From Sphagnum magellanicum (taxonomy: Eukaryota > Streptophyta > Sphagnopsida > Sphagnales > Sphagnaceae): 64,000 bases of DNA. The notes below the pieces were generated by a model, which was not told the DNA's origin, ran no database searches, and worked only from the letters and a program-made list of their open reading frames with translations. The position numbers and the translations under genes were made by a program. Every line of letters begins with the position of its first letter. Positions within the stretch are counted from its first letter, which is position 1. Of the stretch, positions 23,113 through 33,600 are shown piece after piece. The stretch covers positions 22,079,223 to 22,143,222 of the forward strand of contig CM038907.1 in NCBI GenBank assembly GCA_021904315.1, given 5' to 3'.

Positions 23113-24132
23113 TGTCGCAACCCTAGCTTTGGGCTCGCGACCAAGGCAAAAGGGAATTGCAAGGGTGCGGGCCAAGAGGAAGCCCGGGAGTTAAAGCCAA
23201 AAGGAAGCCCGGGAGTTAAAGCCAAGAGGAAGCCCGGGAGTCAAGCCAAGAGGAAGCCCGAGAGTCAAGCCAAAAGGAAGCCTGGGAGTCACATCACAGA
23301 CTCCCGGGAGTGCAAGGGAGTGTTAGAGAGTGTGAGGGAGTGAACCCTCACACTCCCAAGGCAACTCCCACTTGGGGAGATGGAGTCTCGGTGGACTCCT
23401 GAAACTTCAAAGAGCGATTGCAGGGGTCAAACCTCAATAGATTATGACGTTCTTTATATCAATGAAAATCTCTTAGAGCGTAGATGTCTAAAATGGGCTC
23501 GCTTGGTTCATTTGGACATCTGAAACACAAGTTATGGCCAAAAGAAGGGCCGGGAGTCGAATTGCCAGTTTGATTCCCGACCACAAAAAGTCAGGAATCG
23601 ACCTCTTTCCAATGTCCGATTCGAGAGTACGACACGGCGTTAGAAAGCTCTCGACAAGAGCTACAACTTTGCTTTAGACTGCATCGCGATCGAACGTCTG
23701 CTCGCAAAGTTATGGGGATCCAAAGTGCCGGGAGTCCCATTTGGCGCGATTTCGGGACTCCTGCGCGGGAGTCCCGGGAAAAATAGCCATTTGGATGTGG
23801 GCTCCGTGGAGAGTCACAGAGTATTCTATAAGGGGGAAGGTGGTGGCTTCCCCCAAGTCCGGGCCATGGTGAGTCTTGTGTGTCCGTGTTGCCCGTGGCT
23901 CGTCCTAGCACCAAGGGTGCTCCAACTTTGCACTAACCACTTTGTGTGGATTGTGTGCAGGCCCGTGTGAGTGACTAAAGCTTGTCAACTCTTCCTAGTC
24001 CCATCCTGGAGCTCCAACCCGCCCCTCTACCCCTCAAAGGGTTGTGAGCTAGGGAGCGTGCTCGAACTTCCTTTTCCGCTGCTTTCTACTTGGGCTCACA
24101 TTTGAGCCCTTTAAGGAGTTGGGAGTGCGTCA
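23113..24132 (+). mobile_element. Solo LTR nested in element B
   Basis: TGTCGCAACCCTAGCTTT...GGAGTTGGGAGTGCGTCA, 1020 bp, flanked by a perfect GTAAG duplication (23108-23112 and 24133-24137). It carries five tandem about 24-bp units with the core AGGAAGCCCGGGAGT (about 23175-23295), where the 9-kb copy has fewer. No internal region. This is the fourth layer of the nest: hAT, copia 1, element B, solo LTR. Confidence 0.94.
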
Positions 24133-24593
24133 GTAAGGGTGTTGATTTCTTTTCTGAAATGCGTTATTGGTGAATAAAAAGTTGGATTGGTTATTTTCTT
24201 TAACAAAGGCTAATAACCATAGTTTTAAAAACTTTGTTGTGTAATTAGGGGTGAGAAATCTTTAGAGGGTTGGGGGTAGAAGTAGACACCAAAATTTGCG
24301 ATGTTCAACACAACATTAATCTTGTTATGGCATTTAAAGGGGTAGCAAGGATGTTAAAAATTCTTGAAGTAGTTGAAGGGATGTTAATGAAAAGTTTAAT
24401 AGAGATAGAACAATTTTCAAGCCATTGAACATAAGGTTAATTCGAAGTAACTCAATGATTAAATAGATAATATGATAGTGTGCCAATGGTAATAGGAGTC
24501 TAATGATAATTGAAACATTTATTTAGAATAAGGGTAAGTTTGGCAAGGAGTTGCAAGTACATGTAAAATCCTGGGCTATGCCATAATGATAGT

Positions 24594-25016
24594 TCACAAC
24601 TATAGGAAATCTATGATGCGTCAGATGGTGTGAACTAAGTAGTCCGCATTGTTATTAGGAAGCAGTCAATGAATCGGACTGCGCAACCAACGATAGGGTC
24701 CAATGCCAGGAACTAAAAACCATGCAAAGATAGAAGTATTTTCAATTTCGTAACAACCTTCACAAACGGACTTGGGTTCATCACTAGAAACATGATCAAC
24801 TTGCAACAATATCATTAGGGTGTGAGAGTTTGGAGAAATACAATAATACCAGGCTCAAGGGGGTTCAATTTCAAGACGAGCACGCATTTCTCGAGGTTCA
24901 GGTTCTTCATCACGAGGATACTATGTTAAGGTAAGATCTAGAGATGATTCCGGAGGTGGTTCTTCATTTGCTTGTGCGGCTTACGGCCCGTAAGATGTGA
25001 CCATGCGTGACGCCAT
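24594..25016 (-). pseudogene. LTR-borne 141-codon ORF, copy B (six in-frame stops)
   Basis: On the minus strand from the ATG at 25016 to the TGA at 24594 this is exactly 423 bp, the same length as copy A, and it aligns codon for codon without a single indel. Six in-frame stops are present (codons 12, 32, 54, 117, 132 and 139). In copy A those codons are CAA, CAG, CGA, CGA, CGA and CAG, so each stop is one C-to-T change. The motifs RDEEPEPRE, CEGC, SIFAWF and YRWLR are kept. By hand count about 36 codons differ silently and about 34 change the amino acid, fewer replacements than neutral drift would give. Function unknown; see copy A. Confidence 0.7.
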
Positions 25017-25264
25017 AATTTCAAGGAGAACAAAAAGGTCAGATCTTTAATCAAAATCAAATCGATAATGAAGGTGTGAAGAACTTGTTACATTGAAGTG
25101 TGCAATCGTAATTTATAAATCGAAGAAAAGGAAAGAAAGCATGAGTAACGGCTTAGAACCATGGTAAAGTAAAACCGTAAGGTCAAAGGAAAAAAATCAA
25201 AGGTTTAAATAAAATTTGTTGAGGGGAAAATGGAAGAGGTGAAAAGGTGTTTTTCCTTCACCTT

Positions 25265-25394
25265 CCATTGGCCACCAAGCTTGGAACATTCCATTGGCCA
25301 CCAAGCATGGAACCTTCCATTGGCCACCAAACATGAAACCTTCCATTGGCCACCAAGCTTGGAACATTCCATTGGCCACCAAGCTTTGAATCTA
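25265..25394. repeat. Five 26-bp tandem units in U3 of element B
   Basis: CCATTGGCCACCAAGC is repeated five times at a 26-bp period, varying only in the last about 10 bases (TTGGAACATT, ATGGAACCTT and similar). It lies about 145 bp upstream of the TATA box (minus strand). Element A has two units of the matching motif the same distance upstream of its TATA box, so copy number varies between elements. An enhancer-like U3 repeat is the likely role. The open frames here are repeat artefacts. Confidence 0.8.
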
Positions 25395-26274
25395 CCTTCA
25401 TTTCCCTTCTCCTACTCTTTCAAAAGTGGACTTGGATCATTGGGGGCTCTCTCTTTGCCTTGGAGATAATTTTCATTCAATCTTGAATACTTGTTTTCAT
25501 AAGCTTCTTGAAGAGGAAAATAATGATTAGTTTTAGTAAAGGGGAGAAGGAAGGAAAGTAGAATGAAAATCTTGTAATAGTTTTGAAGGAATGAGGGTAG
25601 GTAATGATAGTGTTAGAAGGTTGGAACTTTAGAGAAATCTCACAAACCCTCTCGGGTTTCATAACATAACTTCTTGTTGGTTCAGCTGCAGAGCTTGAGA
25701 TTTGGTAGCAAATTGTGCCTTGTAGTTAGCTTTCTAACGAGCGAAGGCAAGCCGGATTTGAATAATGTATGTGTTAGAAATGATGTTTTAAGTGACCGGT
25801 GGTCTACAGCCAAGTTGAATTATCACCTTTGTAAAGCCCTCTTAAGTTTTATAACATAACTTCTTGCTGGTTTAACTGTAAAACTTAAGATTTGGTAACA
25901 AGATGCGCTTTGTTGTTAGCTTTCTAGTGAGCTATGACAAGCCATATTTAAATAACTTATGTGTTAGAAATAATGTTTCAAGTGACTAATGGTTTGTAGC
26001 TAGGTTGGACATGGTGTTGAGCCCTTAAACATTGGTTTAAATGAATGACAATTTGACATAAAGTCCTAGAATGTGTAGTGTGTGAGCTTGAAAAAATATA
26101 TCTATTAGTTCTAATCGTAAATGATGCACAAGAGGCAAGCTACTTAATTTCAATCACAAACGCAATCTAACATCTAGAATTACACTTGCATTTTTCCTTG
26201 ACCAGTAGCATTTGTGCTTTCAAGCATAGTCACCTTGTAGAACCAGGAGTAGAGGGACGGAAAGTCGCCTCATA

Positions 26275-26831
26275 GTCCCCTAAAGGGATATGGTTACTAC
26301 AAAGGCAATATGCCTTGAACAAATTGTTCGAATATGGGATGATGGGTTGTAAACCCATTTCAATTCCATTGGAATGAAATGTGAAGTTAAGTGCAAATGA
26401 AGGAGACCTTGTAGAGGATACCACTATGTACATATGCATAGTGGGGAATTTCATTTACATGACCATCACAAGGCTAGATTTGAGTTATGCAATTGAAGTG
26501 GTGAGTCAATTCATACAAACACCTTGAAAACCACATTTGGATGCAATGAGGCGCATATTGAAGTACATAAAACATACTTTATAGTGTGGAATTTTTTATG
26601 AAACCAAAAACCAGTTACAAATACATGGATACATGGATGCTGATTGGGTTGGTAATGTTTTAGATAGAAGATCAACCAGTGGTTTCATGTTTTCTTTTGG
26701 AAATGGTGCTGATAATTGGAATAGTAAGAAAGAACCAATAGTTGCACTCTTGAACACGAAGGTAAAATATAGAGGTGCAACAACTACTACATGTGAAGTA
26801 ATTTGGTTACAAAAACTACTATCAAATTTGG
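26275..26831 (+). pseudogene. Copia 1 RT end and RNase H start
   Basis: Continues the copia polyprotein after element B: LLQRQYALN-like sequence (frameshifted), GCKPISIPLE region, the RIVG and YMTITR-LSYA blocks, then YMDADWVGN at about 26625-26650. DADW is the usual RNase H start of copia elements and is preserved here, unlike in the 47-kb copy. A TAG at 26582-26584 is shared with the 47-kb copy. The segment ends at the TTTGG duplication (26827-26831) of the palindromic element. Confidence 0.9.
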
Positions 26832-26997
26832 TGTCGCAACCCTAGCCTTGGCTCAAGGCCAAGGCAAAGGGGTTACAAGGTGCGGGCCTAATAGTAGACC
26901 CGGGAGTCACATCGCATGCTCCCGGGAGTGCAACCGTGAGAGAGAAAAACTCTAAGTGTCAATGAGGACATTGACCTCTTCTTCTAGTGGGGGAGAA

Positions 26998-28090
26998 TGT
27001 CGCAACCGTAGCCTTGGCTTGCGACCATGGCAAAGGGAATTGCAAGGGTGCGGGCCAAAGGGAAGCCCGGGAGTTAAGCCAAAAGGAAGCCCGGGAGTCA
27101 CATCACATACTCCCGGGAGTGCAAGAAAGTGCTAGGGAGTGTGAGGGAGTGAACACTCACACTCCCAAGGCAACTCCCACTTGGGGAGATGGAGTCTCGG
27201 TGGACTCCTGAAACTTCAGAGAGCGATTGCAGGGGTCAAACCTCAATGGATTGTGACGTTCTTTATATCAATGGAAAGCTCTTGAAGCGTAGATGTCTAA
27301 AATGGGCTCGCATTACTCATTCAGACATCTGTAACACAAGTTATGGCCAAAAGAAGGGCCGGGAGTCGAACTGCCAGTTTGACTCCCGACCACTACAAGT
27401 CGGGAATCGACCTCTTTCCGATGTCCGATTCGGGAGTGCGACACGGCGTTGGAAAGCTCTCGACGAGAGCTACAACTTTGCTTTAGACCGCGTCGCGATC
27501 GGAGGTCTGCTCGCAAAGTTATGGGGCTCCAAAGTCCCGGGAGTCCCATTTGGCGCGATTTCAGGACTCCCGCGCGGGAGTCCCGGGAAAAATAGCCATT
27601 TGGATGTAGCCTCCGTGGAGAGCTACAGAGTATACTATAAGGGGGAAGTGGTTGGCTTCCCCAAGGGGGGGGGAAGATGCTGGCTTCCCCATCAAGGGAG
27701 TGAGGTGGTGGTGGCTTACTCCCGAGCCCGAAGAGTGTGTGTGGTCAAAGTGAGTCCGAGTTCACCCGTGGCTTGTCCCAACACCAAAAAGGTTCCATGA
27801 TGAGTTCTAAAGGGAAAGGTGATGGTTTTTCCAAGGTCCGGGCCGTGGCTCTTCCTAGCACCAAAGGTGTTCCAACTTTGCACTAACCACTTTGTGTGGG
27901 TTGTGTGGAGGGTCCGTGTGAGTGAGTCAAGCTTGTCCACTCTTCCTAGTCATTCCCGGGGCTTCTAGCACGCCCCTCTCACCCCTTTCTAGTGCTAGAA
28001 GTCGGGATCGTGCCCCAAGTTCCAACCGCTTCCACATCGCCGCATACTTGGACCCTCAAGTGGGTCTACGAGGAACTTGGGACCGCGACA
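26998..28090 (+). mobile_element. Complete TGTCGCAACC-family LTR inside the palindrome
   Basis: TGTCGCAACCGTAGCC...GGAACTTGGGACCGCGACA, 1093 bp, preceded by a polypurine tract (26985-26997) and followed by a primer-binding site. It matches 23113-24132 over most of its length, with extra G-rich sequence around 27650-27730. The long open frame 27189-27800 lies within this LTR; it is not conserved in the same frame in the other copies, so I do not call it a gene. Confidence 0.85.
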
Positions 28091-28105
28091 TTTGGTATCA
28101 GAGCC
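28091..28105 (+). other. Primer-binding site (initiator-Met type)
   Basis: TTTGGTATCAGAGCC directly follows the LTR end GCGACA. TGGTATCAGAGC complements the 3' end of plant initiator-Met tRNA. It shows the family is a genuine LTR retrotransposon. The inverted arm begins immediately afterwards, so the strand switch lies just past the primer site. Confidence 0.85.
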
Positions 28106-28505
28106 GAGTCCACCGAGACTCCATCTCCCCAAGTGGGAGTTGCCTTGGGAGTGTGAGTGTTCACTCCCTCACACTCCCTAGCACTTTCTTGCACTCCCGG
28201 GAGTATGTGATGTGACTCCCGAGCTTCCTTTTGGCTTAACTCCCGGGCTTCCCTTTGGCTTAACTCCCGGGCTTCCCTTTGGCCCGCACCCTTGCAATTC
28301 CCTTTGCCATGGTCGCAAGCCAAGGCTACGGTTGCGACACTCTCCCCCACTAGAAGAAGAGGTCAATGTCCTCATTGACACTTAGAGTTTTTCTCTCTCA
28401 CGGTTGCACTCCCGGGAGCATGCGATGTGACTCCCGGGTCTACTATTAGGCCCGCACCTTGTAACCCCTTTGCCTTGGCCTTGAGCCAAGGCTAGGGTTG
28501 CGACA

Positions 28506-28782
28506 TTTGGGACAATTAGTGGATACTTCTATTGTCATTTATTGTGATAATATCAGTAGCATACTATTTGCTAACAACTTGATCTATCATGCTAGGACAA
28601 AACACATTGAGGTGATTACCATTTCATTAGAGAAAAAAATTTAGCAAAAGAAATTTACCTTATTCATGTCAGTATTGAAGATCAAATTGTTGACATTTTC
28701 ACAAAGGCTTTAGGTATAGACAAGTTAAGGAGGTTTAGAAAAATGCTTGGTGCATTATAAGTGGATTTGAGCTTGAGGGGAA
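28506..28782 (+). pseudogene. Copia 1 RNase H end and polypurine tract
   Basis: Copia coding resumes after the palindromic element: IYCDNIS-equivalent, the HYARTKHIEV block, the ADIFTKAL-like motif (here VDIFTKAL) and RKMLG, aligned with 47480-47740. A frameshift occurs near 28613. The polypurine tract GAGCTTGAGGGGAA (28770-28782) precedes the 3' LTR. Confidence 0.9.
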
Positions 28783-29089
28783 TGTTGAAAATTCAAGCTC
28801 AACTAGTTAGGTTTCATTAATTACTAGAGTAGAAAGTAACTAAGTTATTTTCACAAGGTTGAATTACTTTCTTTACTTATATTAGTTTGGTTATTTGTGG
28901 TTTGGTCTTTTAGTTAAATACTTTAATGTTGATGGTTTGGTTTTTTTTTTTTCATTGCACAAGTTTGTGTATTTCATGTGATAAAAACCTTGAAGAGTTC
29001 TTGATGTTATGTTGCATGTTGTGGGCATCATGTTTTAGTTTACTTTCAATAAAAATTTATGTTTGCACCTGACTAAATCTCTTACTACA
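28783..29089 (+). mobile_element. Copia 1, 3' LTR
   Basis: Starts TGTTGAAAATTCAAGCTC and matches the 5' LTR at 16099-16410. The terminal TTTGTTAACA is not preserved; the sequence passes through TTACTACA near 29082-29089, so a few terminal bases were lost or altered and the target duplication cannot be verified. The hAT frame resumes just beyond. Confidence 0.88.
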
Positions 29090-30663
29090 ATTATAACGAC
29101 ATTTGATCTATCGATGAATAAGGGTAATAGAATACTTTTGCCCTTATTATGAGTTTTTGTCATCATATTGGAAGCCACATTATGTTACAATAAGCCTTTT
29201 TGAGGCCAATGACACTATTGTTTTCATGTGAGGCATTAAGTTTGCTTGTCCTTTTTGATGGTGCATGCTTTGGACTTGTTATGAATAAGGCGGTTCAATA
29301 TCCAACAAATGATGACAAGATTTTCAAAGAGTTGCTGCCAATTAGTGTGAAATTTGCACAATCATTTCTTCAATCTTGTATCACATTGCCAAAAAAACTA
29401 GTATATTTACAATTTAAACTTTATTGATGGAAACATTTACATGTTGTGAGTCGTGAATCTGGTTCACCAAAATGCAAACTAACAACTTTGATGAAAATGC
29501 ATTTTACATCCAAGGTTGCTATGTTTCAACAATGCTTGGCCTATAGGTCTACCATTGTCATGTGCTATGGTCGTTAAATAAAGGCTTTAACAAACATGAT
29601 TCTTTCAGCACAAACTTGGGCAATTGTTAAAATAATTTGTGGTGCACTTTCCTCTGTGATTACATGTGTAGTCAATTAACATTGTGGGGATTGGCTATTA
29701 TTGGATGTTTTTGCTTCTGCAATAAAATTGTCTATGAAATTTACCAAGGAGAAACTATAGTTACAAGTTGAAGTTGATGTCACTTAGGAAATGGACATGT
29801 GCACCAAGGTGAAAAAACTTGGTGCCAACATGCGAGAGCAAGCAACTCATGTTTTGAGCTCCTTTCTTGATTTCATGGATTGCTTCAAACTATCTAAAGC
29901 TCACAATATGGTTGCTCTTATGTTGGATCCTTGGTTTAAAGACTTGAGCCTAATGGGAGATTATGTTGGTCATTCATCTGTAATTGAAATTAGTGTTGCA
30001 TATGATAGAGAGTTTCTCCTCCCTACCCTTAAGACTTTGTACCAAAAACACTATGGACATTCCAATGTTTCTTCAACTATTGTGCAAGAAACTATGCACA
30101 ATACTAATGTTGTTTTCGGAGTAGGAATGTTTGAAGATGATACTTGTTTTGAACAAATAAGTGTTGTTTCTTTTATTTCTTTGCAAAACATTGTGAGTTG
30201 ACTTGTTTCCTTGTGTGCAATCTTCAAACTAACTTATTTGAAGATTATGTGTGTAAATGTAGGTTCAATGAGAATTGTCATGCTTTCACACATTTGATGT
30301 GCCCTTGGATGAAGCAAAAGACCTTTTCTTTGGTGGTCAAAACATAAAGGGCAATTTCTGGCATTTGATTTTTTAATTATAACAATTCTAGGCATTCAAG
30401 GTAGTCAAATTGAAATAGAGAAAGTATTTTCTATTACAGGCATTCTCACAAATCTTTGTCGTTGTCAATTTGGTCCAAAGAACTTGGATTTCATAGTTAT
30501 TCTAATCAATAATTGGTTTCATGATCCCACTATTGGATTTAGGGCTAAGAGAGAACTTCAAGATGTGGATGGGTTTGGGGAGGCCAAAGAAAAAATACTA
30601 CATTTGTTGGATGCTAAGTTTCCTGACGAGGTTGAGGATCATGTAAAGGATTGTGTGCATAAT
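29090..30663 (+). pseudogene. hAT transposase copy A, C-terminal half
   Basis: Continuation of 15244-16098 beyond the copia insertion. It opens with FDLSMNKG (hAT core, family FDLWMSR), then ACFGLVMNKAVQY (family CFGHxMSKAxQY, also present in the 36.7-kb copy), a MHFTSKVAMFQ...MCYGR block, MILSAQTWAIVK, a long helical block from 29791 with MREQATHVLSSFLDF, and AHNMVALMLDPWFKDL (the LMLDPRFK motif). At 30384-30540 comes the C-terminal dimerisation motif: GSQIEIEKVFSITGILTNLCRC then NLDFIVILINNW. Several stops and at least one frameshift are present (open pieces 29200-29427, 29791-30201, 30484-30666). Pseudogene. Confidence 0.82.
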
Positions 30664-33600
30664 TGAAACATGTATCCATGATTTTGGTAGTGTTTTGTTC
30701 ATTCTACACATGGAACTTTTTTAGTTTTGATTAAACGTTTATCGCTTATTGTCATTTTGATGAATGTGTCAATTCTATGATCACATTAGAAATTAGAATT
30801 GATGTTTTTTCAAGTGATCAATTTAATTAAAGTTTGCATATTTTGGCATTTTCTTTCTTTCATTTTGTATTTTTTTTAAAAATTACACAATGTGTAAGTG
30901 TAAGTATAAGTGTAAAAAGTTTACACTTACACATCTTTACACGGCCAAAAATTATTTACACAGCCTTACACCTACGCTTTTCAAATTTGTTAATTACACT
31001 TACACGTTTTGTGGTGCTACACTAACACTTACCTGATATGATTTTATTTTATTTTGAAAAGATTTACACTTATACAGAGTGTAAGTCCTAAACTATACAC
31101 ATGCACAACACTGGTCAGAACCTTCACCATAAGGACACAACTTCCATTACTTATAAATTTTAATTCAAATGGGAACCCAGTTATAATGTCCGATCTCCAC
31201 CATAAGGGGGCAAAGGCAAACCGTGGTGGGCTTTGACCATGTATCGGATACCCTGATTCCATGGAACTCCTAGGGGTGAGTGAACTGTCGAAGAAGATCA
31301 TCCCAAATGTGCATAAGATCATGGTTTGATGCTCACAAAGCCATGATTAATCAAATGGTGCAGAAGATGGCCCAATGATATAGCTTTGGATTACCCATAG
31401 GCTTGGGTGAGCACATGCTCCAATATTGATAAGCAAACAAGAGCAGCCCAGTGGGACCATGACCCACCATGATCCCCAATATACTAACCACTCCCATTTA
31501 TAGAGTATTTTAGGGCCAAGCACCCGACTTATGAGCCTACACACTCAATAATAATTCCTTATAATTTCCTTCAAAACATCAAACCAAGTATTACCAAGTA
31601 GTTGGGACTTGGGTACTCATACCCCTGAAAAGTTCCCAGGGGTTTAGTTTACCAATCTGTCATACTGGATGTTACCAACTATACCAATTCAGTTATCCTA
31701 AGGGTCAGGGTTTAAGGGTTTAGGGTTAAAGCCACCGAGTTAGGTCAAAGGTAAAGCTGCTGAGGCTGGACTCACATTTTGGGAATGTTCCCACCAGTGA
31801 CCATTACCCACTGTAAAAACACAAGGTGAACCTTATCATGAGCCTAAATATATGTAAATTTTGAAGCAGTTGGAGTGGTAAGAGGCTACATTGCTCTAAT
31901 TTTCCTACCCTTAAAGAACAAGGGTTGGGTTTCCAGTTCTTGTGAATGAATTTTTGTTTCTTTAGTTATCTGATGAATGACTATCACAGTTCTTCTTGGT
32001 CAGGTCACAGGTGCCCAATTAGTCTGAATAAGGTTATTAGGACTGGGGTTATACTTATTAAGTTGTTAAGGCATAATTATTTGGTTGATGAGGACGTTGT
32101 TGTTTCGCTTGTTGAATAGGAGTTTATCAAGTCATGATTAAGGATGAATAAAGCCACAATGGAAGCTGTATACATTCCTTTTTTGTCAGCAACCTACACA
32201 AAACGGCAAGTTGATGATGGCCAGAGTGAACCAGCACCCACCAGTGCACCATCCACTGGATGCCTGTTATGACTCAGTTGCGGATGATCCACAACTGAGT
32301 TACTGCCCGGTTTCATCTTGATAACCCATTCTATAAGAAGTAGTTCTAACAAATAGACAGGTAGGTAACAAAATAGGGGACTACTAGGTAAGTAGATAGT
32401 TTCTACATAGTAGGTAGGGGCTGCTTTTATTACCTACCTAGCTGGTAGGTGGTAAATAAAGCAACTGAGCTAACCACCATGGTTAGCTAGGGAATTGGGA
32501 CCCAACAGAAATTTTTTTCTTGATCACATATCATCCATCCTTGATGGCGGTCTGATGAGTGCTGATACACTGTGGCCCAAGTTGATAGTGAATGACACAA
32601 GAAACCTTAATCTAACTGAGAATCCTTAACCAGAAGACCTAAACCATAATGTGTTTATTTAAACTTAATTGGAGTTCATTTTTTGACCTTCACTGGTACT
32701 GTTGTAATGTTAGCAGCACTTTCAATTGATTACTCCTGATGGTCCCTATGTGAGCAACACGTGGGTGTCAAACATTTGCTTATGTCTTTGTAATCATTAT
32801 TTATTATGATTAACATTAATTTGAAAGGAACTAATGAGAGGAAATCATCTTTCATTCAACTTTGACTAGTGTGGCCTGTGTCGTTGGCCCAAGTGTTACC
32901 CACCTCCTCAACTGATTTTCCTTTCAAAACCTGGTTTTTTGGAATTTATTTGAATTTTCAGCGGCACAAATCATTTTAAAATTAATATCTCCCATATTCT
33001 AAATCTAATTCTTACCAAATAAATTCCATTAAATCCTGCTCATCATGATCTTTCTAACAACACCAAAGGCACATTCCCATTCTTCCGAAATTTTTAGCTA
33101 TAATTTAATCTAATTTTTAGTGAAAAATCATACAATATTCAAGAACTTTTGCACCGCAAGTCCAAACGTTATTGGAACCAAGCCCATGCACCCCTCCTTG
33201 TTGAGAGCTTTCTAAAGACACCAAGAACACAGTCTGAAGCATCCTAGTTTGATGGATCTCATAACTACAAAACAAAACAAATTACCTTCCTTCATAGATA
33301 GACGTCTTTTTTACATATCAATTGCTAATCCTATTGTTTTTGTGAAAACTCATGTGAAAGTTAAAGAAACCACTCAAAATATGAGGAAAAGTGCAAGGCA
33401 TTCCAAGAAATCAATGTTGATCTAGAAAATGATTTTCATGAGATCATTTTTTTGGATTAGCACTATTTTATCGACAAGCACTTTGAACATGTGTACATTT
33501 AAAAATCAATGTTGATTTCCTCTTTTCTCATTAAATCCAATTTCTTTTGAAATAAGCACAAGCTTGACACCCGCTATTATTTTAAAAACTTATACATATT

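Larger units (their letters stand above)
22978..26274 (-). mobile_element. 2.2-kb LTR-like element B, inverted, with a nested solo LTR
   Basis: Same family as element A but on the opposite strand. The plus-strand left end TGTGAGCC corresponds to the reverse complement of element A's right end. The right end ...GCCTCATA corresponds to element A's TGTGAGG start with one substitution (TATGAGG). A perfect GTCCC duplication flanks it (22973-22977 and 26275-26279), and the copia frame resumes directly afterwards. A solo LTR (23113-24132) sits inside; without it the element is about 2.27 kb, close to element A's 2.18 kb. Also inside are a 26-bp tandem repeat (25265-25394), the about 150-bp duplication (around 25640-25990) and the second copy of the 141-codon ORF. 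Confidence 0.85.
26832..28505. mobile_element. Palindromic LTR-derived element with 5-bp target duplication
   Basis: The element begins TGTCGCAACCCTAGCC and ends GGCTAGGGTTGCGACA, an exact inverse, and is flanked by TTTGG (26827-26831 and 28506-28510). The left arm 26832-27207 is the inverse of the right arm 28106-28505. By eye the arms differ by two substitutions and one extra 24-bp unit in the right arm. Each arm holds about 100 bp of LTR start, an internal 3' tail with polypurine tract (CTAGTGGGGGAGA), then the start of a second LTR. Between the arms lie the rest of one complete LTR and a primer-binding site. So both outer ends are LTR 5' ends, and integration joined two U3 termini. Most likely a template-switched, self-inverted reverse-transcription product that integrase accepted. 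Confidence 0.85.

Noticed and set aside
25265-25394. CRISPR-like array (five 26-bp units)
   Set aside because: The units are head-to-tail with no unique spacers and lie in a plant LTR; it is a U3 minisatellite.
27189-27800. 203-codon open frame
   Set aside because: It lies wholly inside a TGTCGCAACC-family LTR. The equivalent frames in the LTRs at 9.4 and 23.7 kb shift frame or carry stops upstream, and the antisense strand is open as well. A by-product of GC-rich LTR sequence.
31700-31732. Interstitial telomere
   Set aside because: Only about three imperfect TTTAGGG-like units; too short to distinguish from chance.
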